DNA of 64,000 bases from Pollenia angustigena (taxonomy: Eukaryota; Arthropoda; Insecta; Diptera; Polleniidae), in the NCBI GenBank assembly GCA_930367215.1, contig OV884056.1:55118308-55182307 (forward strand), in the 5' to 3' direction. Below are positions 34,330 to 46,142 of this stretch, in pieces (position 1 is the stretch's first letter; each line of letters starts with the position of its first letter). The notes under the pieces are model-generated. The model ran no database searches and was not told the origin of the DNA. It was given only the letters and a program-made list of their open reading frames with translations. The translations under genes were made by a program, and so were the position numbers.

Positions 34330-35690
34330 TAAAATATAATGTTTGTCTACAGTATCACTACAATTGTTCTGTTTTTTAACGAAGAACAGAACACTAGATA
34401 ATGTTCTTCTCTTTCTTGAAAACAGTGTTCGAAAATAAACAGTACATTATTTAACGTTCGGCTCACACCCAGGAACGATATCTATTTTTTTTAGTGATTG
34501 TGTAGACATACACAACCCTTAATACCATTCGTAACTATGTTCAAGAAAGAACCAAACATTATATAATGCTCGGTTCTTCGTCAAAAAACAGAACAATTGT
34601 AGTGATACTGTAGACAAACATTATATTTTAATGTTCTATAATGTTTTTTTCGTGTGTGTACTTTGTTTTTGTAAAAAATGTTTGGTTTTTTTACCAGCCA
34701 AAAGGGACGACCATTAACGAACCGAACCAAACACATTGAATTTTGTGGATTTTCAAAAAAAAAAACCGAACGGAATTAAATGTTCACATCTTTTGTTGAG
34801 TTTGATAAAAACAGTAATATTTTTGTGTTCGAAAGATGACTAACAGGGAAACGTTTTTTTTAATCATTTTCTACACAAACACTATTAGCGTTTGTATTTC
34901 AGCAAATCTACCGAACCGAACATTAAGAAACGATATTTAGTGTTTATTTTCGAACATTGCTTGAAAATAGTTACGAACGGTATTAAGGGTTGTGTTCGTC
35001 TACACAATCACTAAAAAAATAGATATCGTTCTTGGATGTGTGAGCCGACCGCTAAATAATGTACTGCTTATTTTCGAACACTGGTTTAAACCATTGTTAT
35101 TAGCTAACTAATGACTGTAAATTTGGGCATAAGACTTTTTTAAGTTTACAGGCTTAAGGGCGAACGAATTATTGAATTAATTTTTTAAGGGGTAAAAACG
35201 GACTAATATTGGTACTTTTTCCGTTTTCGATAAATTGGATACACAAACATACAAATTATAGCCTACATTAATGTACAGTGTACTTTTTAGGGGCCTGAAA
35301 TGAGAAAAAGCTAGTACTCTTGGCAATCTTTTACCTTGGGCAACTTTTCCTTTTCGAAAAATTTGGTAGAGATAGCATATGTGGCCCAGATTGGCTGATA
35401 TAAATATTAAGACACCTCTTGCTTTTTACATGGACAGTTTAAAGCCGGTTGCTTAAAAGTATCGAGTGCTCAAAACTTATATTTCCTTATGTTTTGTTTA
35501 TAGAAATAATTTAACATAAAATAAGTATAGATGTTGAAGACTAAAAAAAATTTTGAACATTTTTTGTAGGATAAACTCTTTTTTTTATTTTGCTCTAATT
35601 TTCACCTTAACGAAGTCACGGATAAAAGCTAGTTAACTAACATTTTTAAACGAATTTTTTAAAGTTTAAAAAAATAAATTTTCTACATAC

Positions 35691-35805
35691 CAATTATGTG
35701 GATAATTTTTTCTCGCCTCGTTGATGTTCTACCAATTAGAAAATTTTCAGGTTTCACATCTCTATAAATTAAGTGCCGACTATGAACATATTCGATCCGG
35801 TGGAG
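35691..35805 (-). CDS. gish: gish exon: catalytic loop (RDVKPEN)
   Basis: The acceptor ATCTAG lies before 35805 and the donor G|GTATGT after 35691. 38 codons and one base read [20 protein letters not shown], then [18 protein letters not shown]. The catalytic Asp is in YRDVKPEN. Phase 0 in, phase 1 out. Both alternative hinge exons (ending CAA CTT and CAA TTA) join to it in frame, giving [11 protein letters not shown]. Confidence 0.98.
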
Positions 35806-35821
35806 CTAGATTTTGGATTTT

Positions 35822-36369
35822 TGTAAATATTTTTTTTTTTTTTTAATGAAAAGAAAAGTTTTTATTAGTCAATTATTTATATAAAAGAAAAAAAAAAAAA
35901 AAACAAAAACATTAAAAATATGATTTATTTACATGCTTGAAATGAAGGTAGGAAAAAGGACACCGCGATGGTGGGGTGGGAAGGGATACTTTTTAAATTA
36001 ATTTATTGTTTTGCTGCAAAACCGATTTTCTTTAAAACAAAAAAATAATACAGTGTCTCAACTAGCGCAGTTTTTCAGGAAATGTTTCTAAAAAAATTTT
36101 CTTTCTTGTATAGAAATGATTTTAATATGATAAAATTTAAGCTCAATTAAATTGTATTTCTTTTTTTTATTGGAAAAAGCTGGTGATATGTTTAATTTTT
36201 ATTTGAAATTAAATAAAAATCTAATTAAAAATAAAAAATAATCCAAAATAAAATCTATTCAAATTAAAATTAGATTAAAAAAAAAAAACAAAGTTTCTAT
36301 GTAAAAAAAATACATGCTTTTTTGTTGCAAAGCAACCTATAAAATGAAATTATTAAAAAATACATGATT
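35822..36369. other. Intron, no gene seen
   Basis: Poly-A and poly-T runs and AT-rich sequence only. Confidence 0.5.
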
Positions 36370-36643
36370 AACGGCCAATTTCACCAAGTTTAGGTATAAT
36401 TAAGGCCCCTATTACGGTAATTTTTAAATTTTGGTATTATGGTTTATATTGATATATTGTGGCGAACAAAAACATTGAAAAATTACAACTTGACACTACC
36501 AGTTGTCTTATTAACAACTCAACTGTGTTGAGTTGTGAACCGTAATAGGGGCCTAACTATCACAATAACTGTTAAAAAAACATATTGTTAACTGAGCGTT
36601 AAAGTTATAGTTTATTATAACTGAACTTGGTAAAATTGGCCGT
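36370..36643. mobile_element. MITE family ACGGCCAATTTCACCAAGTT, copy 1, with an inner MITE
   Basis: ACGGCCAATTTCACCAAGTT at the left is inverted at the right (AACTTGGTAAAATTGGCCGT). An inner element at 36403-36554 has ends AGGCCCCTATTACGGT and the inverse ACCGTAATAGGGGCCT. Other family copies: 36918, 41098, 48223. Confidence 0.85.
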
Positions 36644-36917
36644 ATATTGTTTTTTAATCTCCTTCTAAATGAGTTATAATAACAATAGACTAAATAATGC
36701 TTAAGATGACTTGAAAATTTGCAAAGAGCGAAGGATAAAGAGATAAATAAGAAAAATTTAAAATAAATATGTAGTACAAAATTAAACCTTAAACCTTAAT
36801 AATTAATTCATGTGATAAATGTGTTGTTAATAATTAAAAAAAGTTTGTGTTTCTTAAATGAGATTTTAGTTGAAGTGATTAAAAAAAATTATTTTTAATT
36901 AACGATAAAACAAGTTA

Positions 36918-37019
36918 ACGGCCGATTTCACCAACCAACTACCAGTTAAAAACATATTGTTAACTGGAAGTTAAAGTAATATGTAGTTAGTTTTAACTGA
37001 ACTTGGTAAAATTCGCCGT
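36918..37019. mobile_element. MITE family ACGGCCAATTTCACC, copy 2
   Basis: 102 bp; ends ACGGCCGATTTCACC and GGTAAAATTCGCCGT; inner CAGTTAAAAACATATTGTTA block shared with other copies. Lies about 390 nt downstream of the alternative hinge exon (ends 37410). Confidence 0.85.
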
Positions 37020-37409
37020 AAAAGGGTTGAATATTAATAGCAAATAAAACTTAAGGTCGTTGCCAGTTGTTGGAAAAGATATAACAGGTGGCAAGTCTAA
37101 TTTGTGTGTTGCCATTTAGGAATGCAACTGAGATTTACTACTGGCTATTCATAACAGAATCTATTTTAAAAAAAAGATGACCTAAGCTTTATGAAAGGGT
37201 TAAATAAGCTTGATTGTTATTATATTTTTTTTCGATTAAAGTCTAAATTATATTTAAAAATGTTTAAATAAATTTCTTTTATGTATGTGTTTTTAGGGAT
37301 TTTTTAATCTTTTTTTTTTATAAAATGTAAGGTATTTTTTGGTGGTTTTTTTTTTTGTTGTAGTTGTTGGTGTTTTTTTTTTTTTTTTGTTTTTTTTAGA
37401 GGTACTTAC

Positions 37410-37561
37410 TAATTGTATTGCTATCAGTAGTACTGTCTTCAAAGTGAAACGTCTGCCACAAATATCAAATAAATCTTCAAGTGATGGACCGAGCAATTCC
37501 ATTACAAGAGCATTGTACTTGCCGCATGGGCCGAAGTAATATACTTCGGGCACACCTTCTG
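37410..37561 (-). CDS. gish: gish alternative hinge exon B' ([20 protein letters not shown]...)
   Basis: The acceptor TTGTAG lies before 37561 and the donor TTA|GTAAGT after 37410. After completing Ala (G+CA), it reads [50 protein letters not shown]. Length 152 nt, phase 1 in and 0 out, as for the exon at 48642-48479, which codes the same region. Only one can be used: together they would shift the frame. By comparison with CK1 delta (YNVMVMELLG), the gatekeeper position is Met here. The sequence GPSLEDLFD is closest to the vertebrate CK1 consensus. Confidence 0.93.
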
Positions 37562-38759
37562 CTACAATAACAAAAACAATAACAACAACAATTGTTATAT
37601 AAAGTATTTATGAAAAATTAATATTATTTATCAAAAATTGTGTTTTATTGATTGTTTAAAATTTAATGTTCAATTCAAAAAACAATAGAAAGCAGCAAAA
37701 CAAATCATTTTATTTATTAAAAAACAAAAAAAAAAAAAAAAATTAAGTTATGTTTTGTTTCAAACAATTTTTATTTTGGTTTCAAAATTTGATTGTTGTT
37801 GTTTTTGTCAGGAATTGTAATAGAGAGCAGTTGAGCGAGAGAAAGAGAGATTTGGTTTATATGCAAATAAACATAAACAAAGTAATAATTTTTTAAAAAA
37901 GGCAATAAAAGCTTTTTTTTACAAATAAAAAGAAAGCAATTTTTTTTTTAAATTAAGGTTAGTGTTAAAAAAAATATTTGCCTTAATTGTTGTCGTTGCT
38001 GTAAATTAATTTTAATTTAAAATTTAAAAAGAAAAACACCTATTCATTTACCACCAAAAATATTTTTTTTCTATTATTATTTAAATGCATACATTATTAT
38101 TTTTTATTATTGTGTTTTATTTATTATTTTTTACTTTCTTGTAGAAATTCTCTTTGCATATTTGAAAAATGGAAGTCAAATGCTTGTTTTATTAAGAAAG
38201 ATAAACAAAATATATATATATAAAGTTTAATGTTTACATAAAAAATAAATTAAATTAAAATGTTTGTTGGTATATTATTCAGGGGATTCTCTAAACGGAA
38301 ACGTCATTGTGATACATTATTATAAACAAAATAATTGTTAATTAAGTATGTGTAAAAAATAAATATCATATTCGGGCATGTTCTTATAAATCGAAATAAA
38401 GGGGATTTAAAAATGAACAAATTTTGCCTGTAAAGAAAGTTCATAATAACATTCCATTATATATATGTACATATGTAACTCACTTTGAGTACCAATTATC
38501 TTTATAATATTAACTTTTAAAAACAGGAAAAACTAAAGTCATTTTGTAAATAATTGAAATCAAAGTATCGTTCGATTTCAATTCAACTTTCCATTTCGAT
38601 TTATAGAACAAGCCCAATTATTTCTTTAAAGTATTTGATAAAAAAAACAGTCTAAATTTTTTTATTTTACAATTTGGCAGTTAAAAGTTTAAGAGAAGTT
38701 CAATGTTTATTGTCTTATTTGAATGCCAATTTACAATAATACCGAAATATGTTTCTACT
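37562..38759. other. Intron, no gene seen
   Basis: Long A/T-rich intron with short simple repeats. Nothing codes, and no palindromic element was noticed. Confidence 0.5.
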
Positions 38760-39082
38760 AAAGGCCCTTTAAAACTATAATACTCAGTACTACGACGTGT
38801 CAAACACTTAAATAAATTCCAAATCTATAATGCTGTGACAACTTTTATCAAATGTCAAAAAATACGTAAAGAAATTTGACAGACGAATTTCTCTCACCAT
38901 ATTTTGAAATTCTTCTAAACGATAAGATTGTTCATTTTATCAGTTTTAATTTTATGCAAGCACGAAAAGAAAATTTAAATTTGTTTAAAAATGTTCAATA
39001 AAAAAATGTAAAATGATAAAAGTAAATATAAATATATAAATGAGGCTATTAGCGCAGAAGTGGTGTAACCCCAGACTACATA

Positions 39083-39320
39083 TCGGCACTTCCACAGAAA
39101 AGCTCTTTTTTTGTCACGTCACGTCACCTAGCAATTATTGTGGTATTTTAGAACCACGTTGTTCAAATTTTTCGTCTCTTTCACTTAATGAAAACCTAGT
39201 TGCGCTCTACACCCAAATGCAAAATAGTAAATAATATTTTCATTATTCTTTGAGAAACAATTAAAAATGGTTGATGACATTACGTGACAAAAAGTAGACA
39301 TTTATGTGGAAATACCAATA
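39083..39320. mobile_element. Dispersed ~235-bp repeat (GGCACTTCCACAGAAAAGC), copy 2
   Basis: Same sequence as 23580-23815, with a duplicated CACGTCACGTCAC here. The matching site in the 59-kb host copy is uninterrupted (CTACTTATTATGAGATAATG). Confidence 0.8.
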
Positions 39321-39393
39321 TTATAAGATAATGAGCAATAAACACTACTCTTGCACTATAGTACTTGGTTGTAACGGCCCGTGCAAAAACTAT

Positions 39394-40068
39394 CACCCCT
39401 ATCGTGAATAATTTTTCCCTCGTAATTTTTCCCCTTTTCACATATTTGCGATCATGAACAACATCCATGAAAAATTGTAATTCAAAGGAGAATAATAACG
39501 TGAAAAATTGTTCACGGGGAAAAATTCCCCTTATCGTGAAAAATTTTTTCCCTCGTAATTTGTTCACATTTCCCTTAGATTCTCTCACTTTATTTTTGCT
39601 AGGGAACAGATCATGTATGTAAGTAGCTCCTCCTATAAATCGAATATTAAGGGTTAATAAGTTAATAAGGCACAAACTGATATATTGCTCAACAAAATGC
39701 AAAACAACAGGTCGATTGCCTGCGGATTTGTGAAGCTTTCGATTTACTTGGTGGCAGAATTTTGGAAAATATTTTACTAAATAAAATTTAAAATGTGCAA
39801 AAAACTAACGTTGTAATCAAACTATCCCTCCAATACTAAATATTTTGCTTTATTATTTTAACTTTTCTTTAAAATATATACTTGTATATTTTTGAACAAC
39901 AATTTCATGGATTTTTAATATTTTTTAATCTTTCTTCTTTTTTTACATTCACTGGAACTGATAGCGTGAAAAATTTTTCACACGAGATTCACGATTGCTT
40001 TTTTCCCTTCGAGGGGAATGAAAATTTCATGGGAACAAAAATTCCACTTGTTATTCACGATAGGGGTG
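39394..40068. mobile_element. Inserted element with CACCCCTATCGTGAATAA ends and TAT duplication
   Basis: The ends CACCCCTATCGTGAATAA and TTATTCACGATAGGGGTG are perfect inverted repeats. TAT stands on both sides; the 59-kb copy has the single site AAAAACTATGTTTCTAGC. The interior repeats TTCCCC/GGGGAA and CGTGAA motifs on both strands and has no coding. Confidence 0.92.
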
Positions 40069-40443
40069 TATGTTTCTAGCGCAATCTGTTTGGATGCTGT
40101 CAATAACAGTGCAAATAACATATCTTACACCAGGACCGCAACCAAATTAAAATTGCCGCATTTGAGGCTATCAGCTATCAAACAGATGGCGCTAGAAACA
40201 AAGTTTTTGCACGGGCCGCTACAACCAAGCACTATAGTGCAAGAGTAGTGTTAACTTCTTATATCTCATAAGTAGTCTGGGGTTACACCACTTCTGCGCT
40301 GATATCCTCAAAAAGCTTCTAACTTTAACTTTTATTTATTTTTTTATGTCTGTTAAAATCACGCCAAAAATTAATGCGCTCCTTAAACAAAAATATGTAT
40401 AATTTTTTTTTTCTGAAATCTTGTAAAATAGTGTAAAAGGGAC

Positions 40444-41097
40444 TTAACTGGCATCACTGTTCACATTAAATCCTTACAGCAAGGCACATTTATTTTAAGG
40501 TTGTGTCAACTATACAAAACAGTTCTCAAACAAATTTGTTCAGCGCAAGTAATTTACAAGTAAACTACAAAATTTTCTAACATTTGAAAACAAATAATTA
40601 TTTTTTTTAACAAAAAAAATTTATGTAGTTTGTAAACAAAATTTGAAAAAACTACTAGCTTCTTGCTTGCCATAACCTAAAAATAAATTCGCCTTGCTAT
40701 ACAGTGATGAAAAGTTCAATACTATAGTAATTTGTATGTAAACAAGCACCATAGATGGCAGTTAGGAATAGATAAACCGACACAAAGTTTATTATTTAAG
40801 GAACATTTAAGAAGAATTGTACGAAAACAACAGACTTTATGAAAGCTTTGTGAAAATGTCTTCAATAGAAAAGTATAATTATTTTAAACTAGAGTTTGTG
40901 CAATTGTTTTTAATAATAGTTTTCCAAATTCACAAAGTAATTAAATCTTTCCATTTATCCGTTTTCAATCCCCATTTTGTTAACATTTATATTTATTTTA
41001 ACTACAAAGTGAAATTAAAGATAACTTTTGATAAAAAAAAAAAAAAATTTATAGTCAACATATTAAGATAGAAGAAACATTTTTTTAAAATATTTTT
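40444..41097. other. Intron, no gene seen
   Basis: AT-rich intron. No conserved frame or repeat end is seen. Confidence 0.5.
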
Positions 41098-41220
41098 ACG
41101 GCCAATTTCACCAAGTTAAGTTATGCATAATTTACTATCTGCTATAACTGTCAAAAACATATTGTTAGTTAGAAGTTAAAGTAATAGTTAGTTTTAAAAG
41201 AACTTGGTGAAATTGCCTGT
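41098..41220. mobile_element. MITE family ACGGCCAATTTCACC, copy 3
   Basis: Ends ACGGCCAATTTCACCAAGTT and AACTTGGTGAAATTGCC; inner CAAAAACATATTGTTA shared. Sits in the intron between the two hinge exons. Confidence 0.85.
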
Positions 41221-42059
41221 TAATAAGAAGAAAAAAAACGTAATACATACGCTGAAATAATTTAAAAATACATACAGTTTTTAAAATAATCAGGTGTGTC
41301 AAAGAATTTGAACGTAAGTGCAAATTTACACATTTTTCCTTTCGTACCGTTTTTGTCTTGCTTCTTCAGCTTTCAAGTAGAAGAAATTGTGGCTATTTTG
41401 AAAAGGTTTTAAACTTAATTTTATTCTTAGAAAAACTAATAAATATCAATATGTCCGGTGATTTAATACTTGCAGTCATGATAGAAAACAACAAAAACAA
41501 GTAAGAAAGTATAGAAATTTCAAATTCGCTTAAAAAGTTTGAACTGGTGTCGATTTATGACCTTCCATTGTAAAGAAACTCTCATCATCCAGCCTGCAGC
41601 AAAAAAATTTTGTAACGAAGCGCGCATTAAATGTTTGATGATAACTGACTGTTTTTCTTTGCACAGCTGACTACTCTCATATGTGCTACGTATTTCTGTA
41701 TCGTTTTAGTTTTAAAACTTCATTTATTTGCCAACGCACGGTAAAATTTTGCAGTATATCCGGCAATTTATAACTTCAGCATAGCTCGAGTTTTGTTGCA
41801 TTGCATCAAATTTTTTTACCGTTTCATCGTTTTCTATTAAACGGCTTTACACTCTCGAAAGCTTTTATTGTCTTAAAAACAAAAGATTTTTCGATGTACA
41901 TTTCAGAAAAATGAGGAAAAATTTCATATTTTCTTTTGTGAGGATTATTTTCACAAAACTTACAAATCAACTAACGACATTTTAATTCGTTTTATGATGT
42001 TTTCTACTTATTATTATTGAACAGATCTCTAGCCAAAAATTTTATAGGAATAGTACCGC

Positions 42060-43292
42060 TACACGCAGAGAAAAAATATGGTTGGGCATTGTTACGGCAA
42101 CAACACTATGTTTAATGTAACAATATATTGTTGTCGTACACAAATAATTGATATTTTAATTTAATATCAACAACATTATAGTAACTGTAAACATATCAAT
42201 GTTTATCGCAATTATGAATTTGAGTATTGTTGACAGAAAAATAATTATTTTTCTAACAACTTAATTATGATAACATTCAAAACATATTATATTACTCACA
42301 ACCATATCATGATATTTAATAGCCATAACATGATAAATTTCTATACATTAATCATATTATGTTTAAGATGCAATCAAACTATTTTCACTCTAATAATATT
42401 ATGTTAGCGCCATTTGTAAAAGAATTTTGAATCATTTGTGTCGTTTATTTTATATGTGAGCGGTTAAACAATTTAAAGATAAATTCCCATTAAAAAAATA
42501 AGTTTAAAGAAATTAAAAAAATTAAAATATTAGCGGAGTTCATTCGGTATTAGTGATGTAATAGTGCAAATGCAAAATATCGTAGTTTTTTTGTAAAATA
42601 AAACAACAAAACACACAGAGATTTCGTCATATTTTTTAAAAGTGTTACGATATTTCTGTGGTTTTCATGGGCAACGGCGTATGTCTTACAAAAATGTTTC
42701 AGGAAAGCCGACAACCATTCAAGATCAAATGGGCTGGGTATTGCACTTTTTAAAATTTGTCATTACGTTAAAAAATCGGAATTGATCCATCTTTTTTCAA
42801 AAAAATAAAGAGCGTTCAAAATTAGGCAATATGGCATCAACATCTTAAAATCGAAAAAATGGACTCACGCGGTTGCCCATGAAAACCACAGATTTTTCAT
42901 TTGCTCTTTTGCAAGCCTTATATTGAACTCCGCTATTTAATTTACATTACGAAAAATTGTAAAAAGCCACAAAATAAAAAATCAATGCAAAAAAATTTTA
43001 ATTTATTTTGTATTTTTATGACAGTTATGAAAGGGGCTGTATCATAAATAATATGATTGCTTCTAAATTTATAATGATTAACATGATGATAATTTGATTA
43101 CTTCTTTACTTAGTATGATTTACAGAATAATAATATGATTAAGGGAAAAATATTATGTTGTAATATTACGAGTATATTTAGTCATAATATGATTCAATAA
43201 TAATCTTAATGTGGTGACTACAATCATGAATCTTATCATAATATGTTGCTCTTAGAATATGTTTACCACAACCATGTTTTTTCTTTGCGTGT
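42060..43292. mobile_element. TIR element (TACACGCAGAGAAAAAATAT), nested host
   Basis: TACACGCAGAGAAAAAATAT and GGTTG at the left, and the inverse CAACCATGTTTTTTCTTTGC then GTGTA at the right. The interior has many TAATATGATT-like motifs. It holds the TAGCGGAG MITE at 42531-42934. Confidence 0.8.
42531..42934. mobile_element. MITE family TAGCGGAG, copy 2
   Basis: The ends are TAGCGGAGTT and AACTCCGCTA. The right end shares TTGCTCTTTTGCAAG with copy 1 at 19679. It also has a long inner inverted pair around CGCCGTTGCCCATGAAAACCAC (about 42661-42682 and 42868-42893). Confidence 0.75.
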
Positions 43293-43322
43293 ACTCTTTC
43301 CAGTTTTTGGATAATGTGCACA

Positions 43323-43577
43323 AAGGCTTTTTGGTAAAGAATTTGTATGGGGGCCATGTAAAATTATGAACCGATTCTCACAATAGACAATAAAGACGTC
43401 CATAAAAACCAAATTTCATCAGATTTTCGTTAAAATTGCAACCTGTACTTTACTCCCGATAGACTAGCTAGCAGTGAGTTAGTCTATGAACCCCGGGGTC
43501 GCGGGTTCGATTCCCGCCAGAGACTCTGGTTTCTTTCCTGCAGACAAGCGTAAAGCTTCGCGGGGATTAGCATAGGG

Positions 43578-43615
<38 letters not shown>

Positions 43616-43960
43616 GACATGATTTGTTGTGATAACATGATGTTATAAAAGCGTTGTTAAAACATTTGCATTAACAACCGTGTTATAACATGAGAAAACC
43701 TCTAACATGATGAGTCTATACTTAGCACGAACATCATTTTAGTGTTAATGTTAAGCATTTAATGTCTGTTGTAGACTGTATGTTACGCAAAATGTTACAT
43801 GGACATATAACCAACAAGGCGGACGGACGGATATTGTTATATCGACTCAGAAGTGATCCTGATATACTAAAAGGTGGACCAATATTTTTTTGTGTTACAC
43901 ACACACAAACACAAAATGTCCTCTCCACTATTGTGGGCAGTGCTGTTTGGTTATTTACAC
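43323..43960 (-). mobile_element. Fly dispersed repeat, copy 3, interrupted by a SINE
   Basis: Parts recognised: GAACCGATTCTCAC, TTGCAACCTGTACTTT, GGCGGACGGACGGATA, ATCGACTCAGAAGTGATCC and GTGTTACACAC, in the order and orientation of copy 2. It is split by the SINE at 43461-43613 and by about 170 bp of other sequence after it. Ends unclear. Confidence 0.65.
43461..43613 (+). mobile_element. tRNA-derived SINE with poly(A) tail
   Basis: A perfect B box, GGTTCGATTCC (43504-43514), lies in a perfect T-arm (GCGGG-TTCGATT-CCCGC). A degenerate A box, TAGCTAGCAGTGAG, starts at 43467. A unique body with TCTGGTTTCTTTCCTGCAG follows, then a run of 32 A. Pol III boxes plus body and tail are the SINE layout. 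No second copy was noticed in the window. Orientation is opposite to gish. Confidence 0.85.
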
Positions 43961-44031
43961 ATTTTTTCTTTTGATGATTTTGTAAACGTATCTCAAATTA
44001 TTAATTAAACCTTTCTTTTACGAATTTACTT

Positions 44032-44173
44032 AGTCTGGGTTCACAGTATGAAAGTTTTTTTTTCAGAAGGTCTGAGTTTATTGATGAGAGGGGAGGGAAT
44101 AATAGCATGTTCTCATCCCCTCTCACCTATACTCAGACTTTCTGAAAGAAAACTTTCATAGTGTGAGCCCAGA
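44032..44173. mobile_element. Palindromic MITE AGTCTGGGTTCACA, copy 1
   Basis: 142 bp, ends AGTCTGGGTTCACAGTATGA and its inverse; inner CAGAAGGTCTGAGTTTA / TACTCAGACTTTCTG also pair. Copy 2: 52375-52518. Confidence 0.88.
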
Positions 44174-44301
44174 CTTACGAAATAAAAATTACAAATTATT
44201 TCGCTTTATGTTTTTTAAAAAAGGTAAAACGTTGTCATTTTCATTTTCGCACGAATTTGGTTTCTGTGACACACCTGAATACATATACATACATATATAT
44301 T

Positions 44302-44509
44302 AAGGCCCGTTTTCGCAACTTACCGATAGCTAAAGGAAGGATTTTATCGGCCGTATAAAAAGTGTACCATTACTACAACTTTACTTTAACCTACCAATTT
44401 ACTTCATCGCTCACTTTAGGTTAAAGTTAAGTTTTAATAATGGAACACTTTTTATAAGGCCGGTTAAAGTCAACTTTTAGCTATCGGTAAGTTGTGAAAA
44501 CGGGCCTTA
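44302..44509. mobile_element. MITE AAGGCCCGTTTTCGCAACTT, copy 1 (uninterrupted)
   Basis: Ends AAGGCCCGTTTTCGCAACTT and the inverse AAGTTGTGAAAACGGGCCTT. ACCGATAGCTAAA and AAAAGTGTACCATTA also pair with inverted partners. Copy 2 (60194-60604) has an inserted hAT-like element; here the site reads AGGTTAAAGTTAAGTTTTA. Confidence 0.9.
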
Positions 44510-46142
44510 TTTTGTTATAGATAGTCATTGGAATTTTAAAAAGGAAATACGATACATGCACGTAAAATATAGGCTTTACAATTTCTCTTTTGTTTTAAAT
44601 AATTTGAATTTGGTATAAAACGGAGGGATGTTTCACTCTCTCACAATAACATTTGACATGCTAAAGGATTATGATATTTTTAATTAATTGTGCTACCACA
44701 TTATTCTGCAATATACACGTTTTTACTATGGATATTCTTGTTTTTTTTTTTTTTATTTAATATTTAATAAGTAATTTAAATCTAAATATTTTGAAAAATA
44801 AACAGCTTGAAAATATAAAAGCTTTTTCTTATATAGAATGAAGGTATAAAACTTTAGTAAAATTCAATTTTTAAATAAACTAATAAACTAACTAAAGTGC
44901 TGCGTGTTTTAAAAGTATCTTTATTCTTAGCATTTTTGCAAAATTTTACCACAAATAAACATTTTTATAAAAAACATTTAGTAATTAAAATCCCACGTTG
45001 TTACACTGTTTTTAATAGGTATTTACAAATAAAGAAAACTTAAAAATACCTAATTTTAAGAAAACAAATTTTGAGTGAAACTACCATCTTTTTTAAACCA
45101 TGATTTGTATATTCTACAAATAAATAACTATAATTTAATGGTCTTTATTAAACAAAAAAAAAAAAAAAAAATATAATACATAATTTCTAAATGAAATGAT
45201 TGTTTTAAATAAATAGTAGTGTCCAACCGAATGTTTGGGTTCGGTTACAGAGTTCGGCAAAAAATCATGTTCGGCCAAAGATTGTGTGTGATTTTAAAAG
45301 GCACATGTGATTCAACAACTGCGAATTTGCCCATCATTGATTTAAACCAGAGGTCGGAAAACACATAAATTGTAATATTTTAGTTAAATAACCGAGAATA
45401 GAGGACAATGTAAGCAGTGTGGTCAAAAGACGTCTATTGCAATACTAAATTGGTTAAAAATTCTTCAAAAATCTTTTAAATCAACATTTTCCAAATTGAG
45501 GTCTGCAGAGGACCTTTTGGGGTTTGTGGCAGAAAGAATGCAAGCAATAACTCAACCATCGTGTAAATGCTTAAGCGAGACTGACTGTTTCTATTTAAAA
45601 TTTGAAAACACGTTGGTGTGAGATTGAAAGAGAAAAAAAGCACGGTTTAGTCAGTGTTGCCAGAACTTTTAGAGGTAAAATTAGCAAAAAAATAAACATA
45701 ATTTTTCATCAAAAAATCTGCGTCAAGATATTAAAAATCTTCAAAAAACATTTTTTATGTAGTTTATTTAGAAAACAATATAACAATTAATTTCCAAGTA
45801 TAAGATGTTAAAAGAAAATATTTGTTTGAACTTTCAACACAGAAAAGTTTTAAAAATTTGTTGTATTTTAATTTCACTCTAATGCGATTTTCAGAACATG
45901 GCTGATAATTTTTGGATATTTTTACATTAAAAATATCTTTTCAAATTTTACTTCTCAGTTGGGATTTATCACACCTTTGTTGCTTTAAACAACAAATTAA
46001 AAGTTAATTGCTTGACATGATATTTAAACTATCAAGGGTCTTACTGAAAATTTACAAGAGATCAAATATTGCAACTATTAAAGATATTTATATAGAAGTA
46101 TGTACATATGAATATATTTATTTATTTATAAGTTCAGTAATA
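44510..46142. other. Intron, no gene seen
   Basis: AT-rich intron. No exon or repeat end recognised, apart from scattered A/T runs. Confidence 0.5.

Larger units (their letters stand above)
33393..35091. mobile_element. GTGTTCGAAAATAAAC element, copy 2, with two nested MITEs
   Basis: Bounded by GTTTAAACCAGTGTTCG and, inverted, CGAACACTGGTTTAAAC. The interior is itself a large fold-back: the CTAATAGTGTTTGTGT block, the AATGTTCTTCTCTT block and their inverses occur in both halves, plus an inner GTGTTCGAAAATAAAC near 34425. Hosts MITEs at 33817-33958 and 34212-34329. Confidence 0.8.
39040..40308. mobile_element. TIR element family GAAGTGGTGTAACCCCAG, copy 1, twice interrupted
   Basis: TGAGGCTATTAGCGCAGAAG and GTGGTGTAACCCCAGACTAC at the left recur inverted at the right end (GTAGTCTGGGGTTACACCAC). 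Copy 2 (59051-59300) is a short version without the insertions at 39083-39320 and 39394-40068. Confidence 0.88.
38760..40443. mobile_element. TIR element family (copy 2), outer shell of a four-level nest
   Basis: The left end AAGGCCCTTTAAAACTATAA and right end ATAGTGTAAAAGGGACTT pair. The left 60 bp match copy 1 (29617). It encloses the element at 39040-40308, which has two further insertions. Confidence 0.65.

Noticed and set aside
37339..37539. Plus-strand frame opposite exon B'
   Set aside because: It is the antisense shadow of the kinase exon, with a poly-Phe/Val start from a T-rich run.
39280..39702. Minus-strand 140-codon frame
   Set aside because: It spans the junction of three nested non-coding elements; composition is not coding-like.
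43461..43540. A functional tRNA gene
   Set aside because: The T-arm is perfect, but the A box/D-arm and acceptor stem do not fold as a tRNA, and a body plus poly(A) follow; a SINE fits better.
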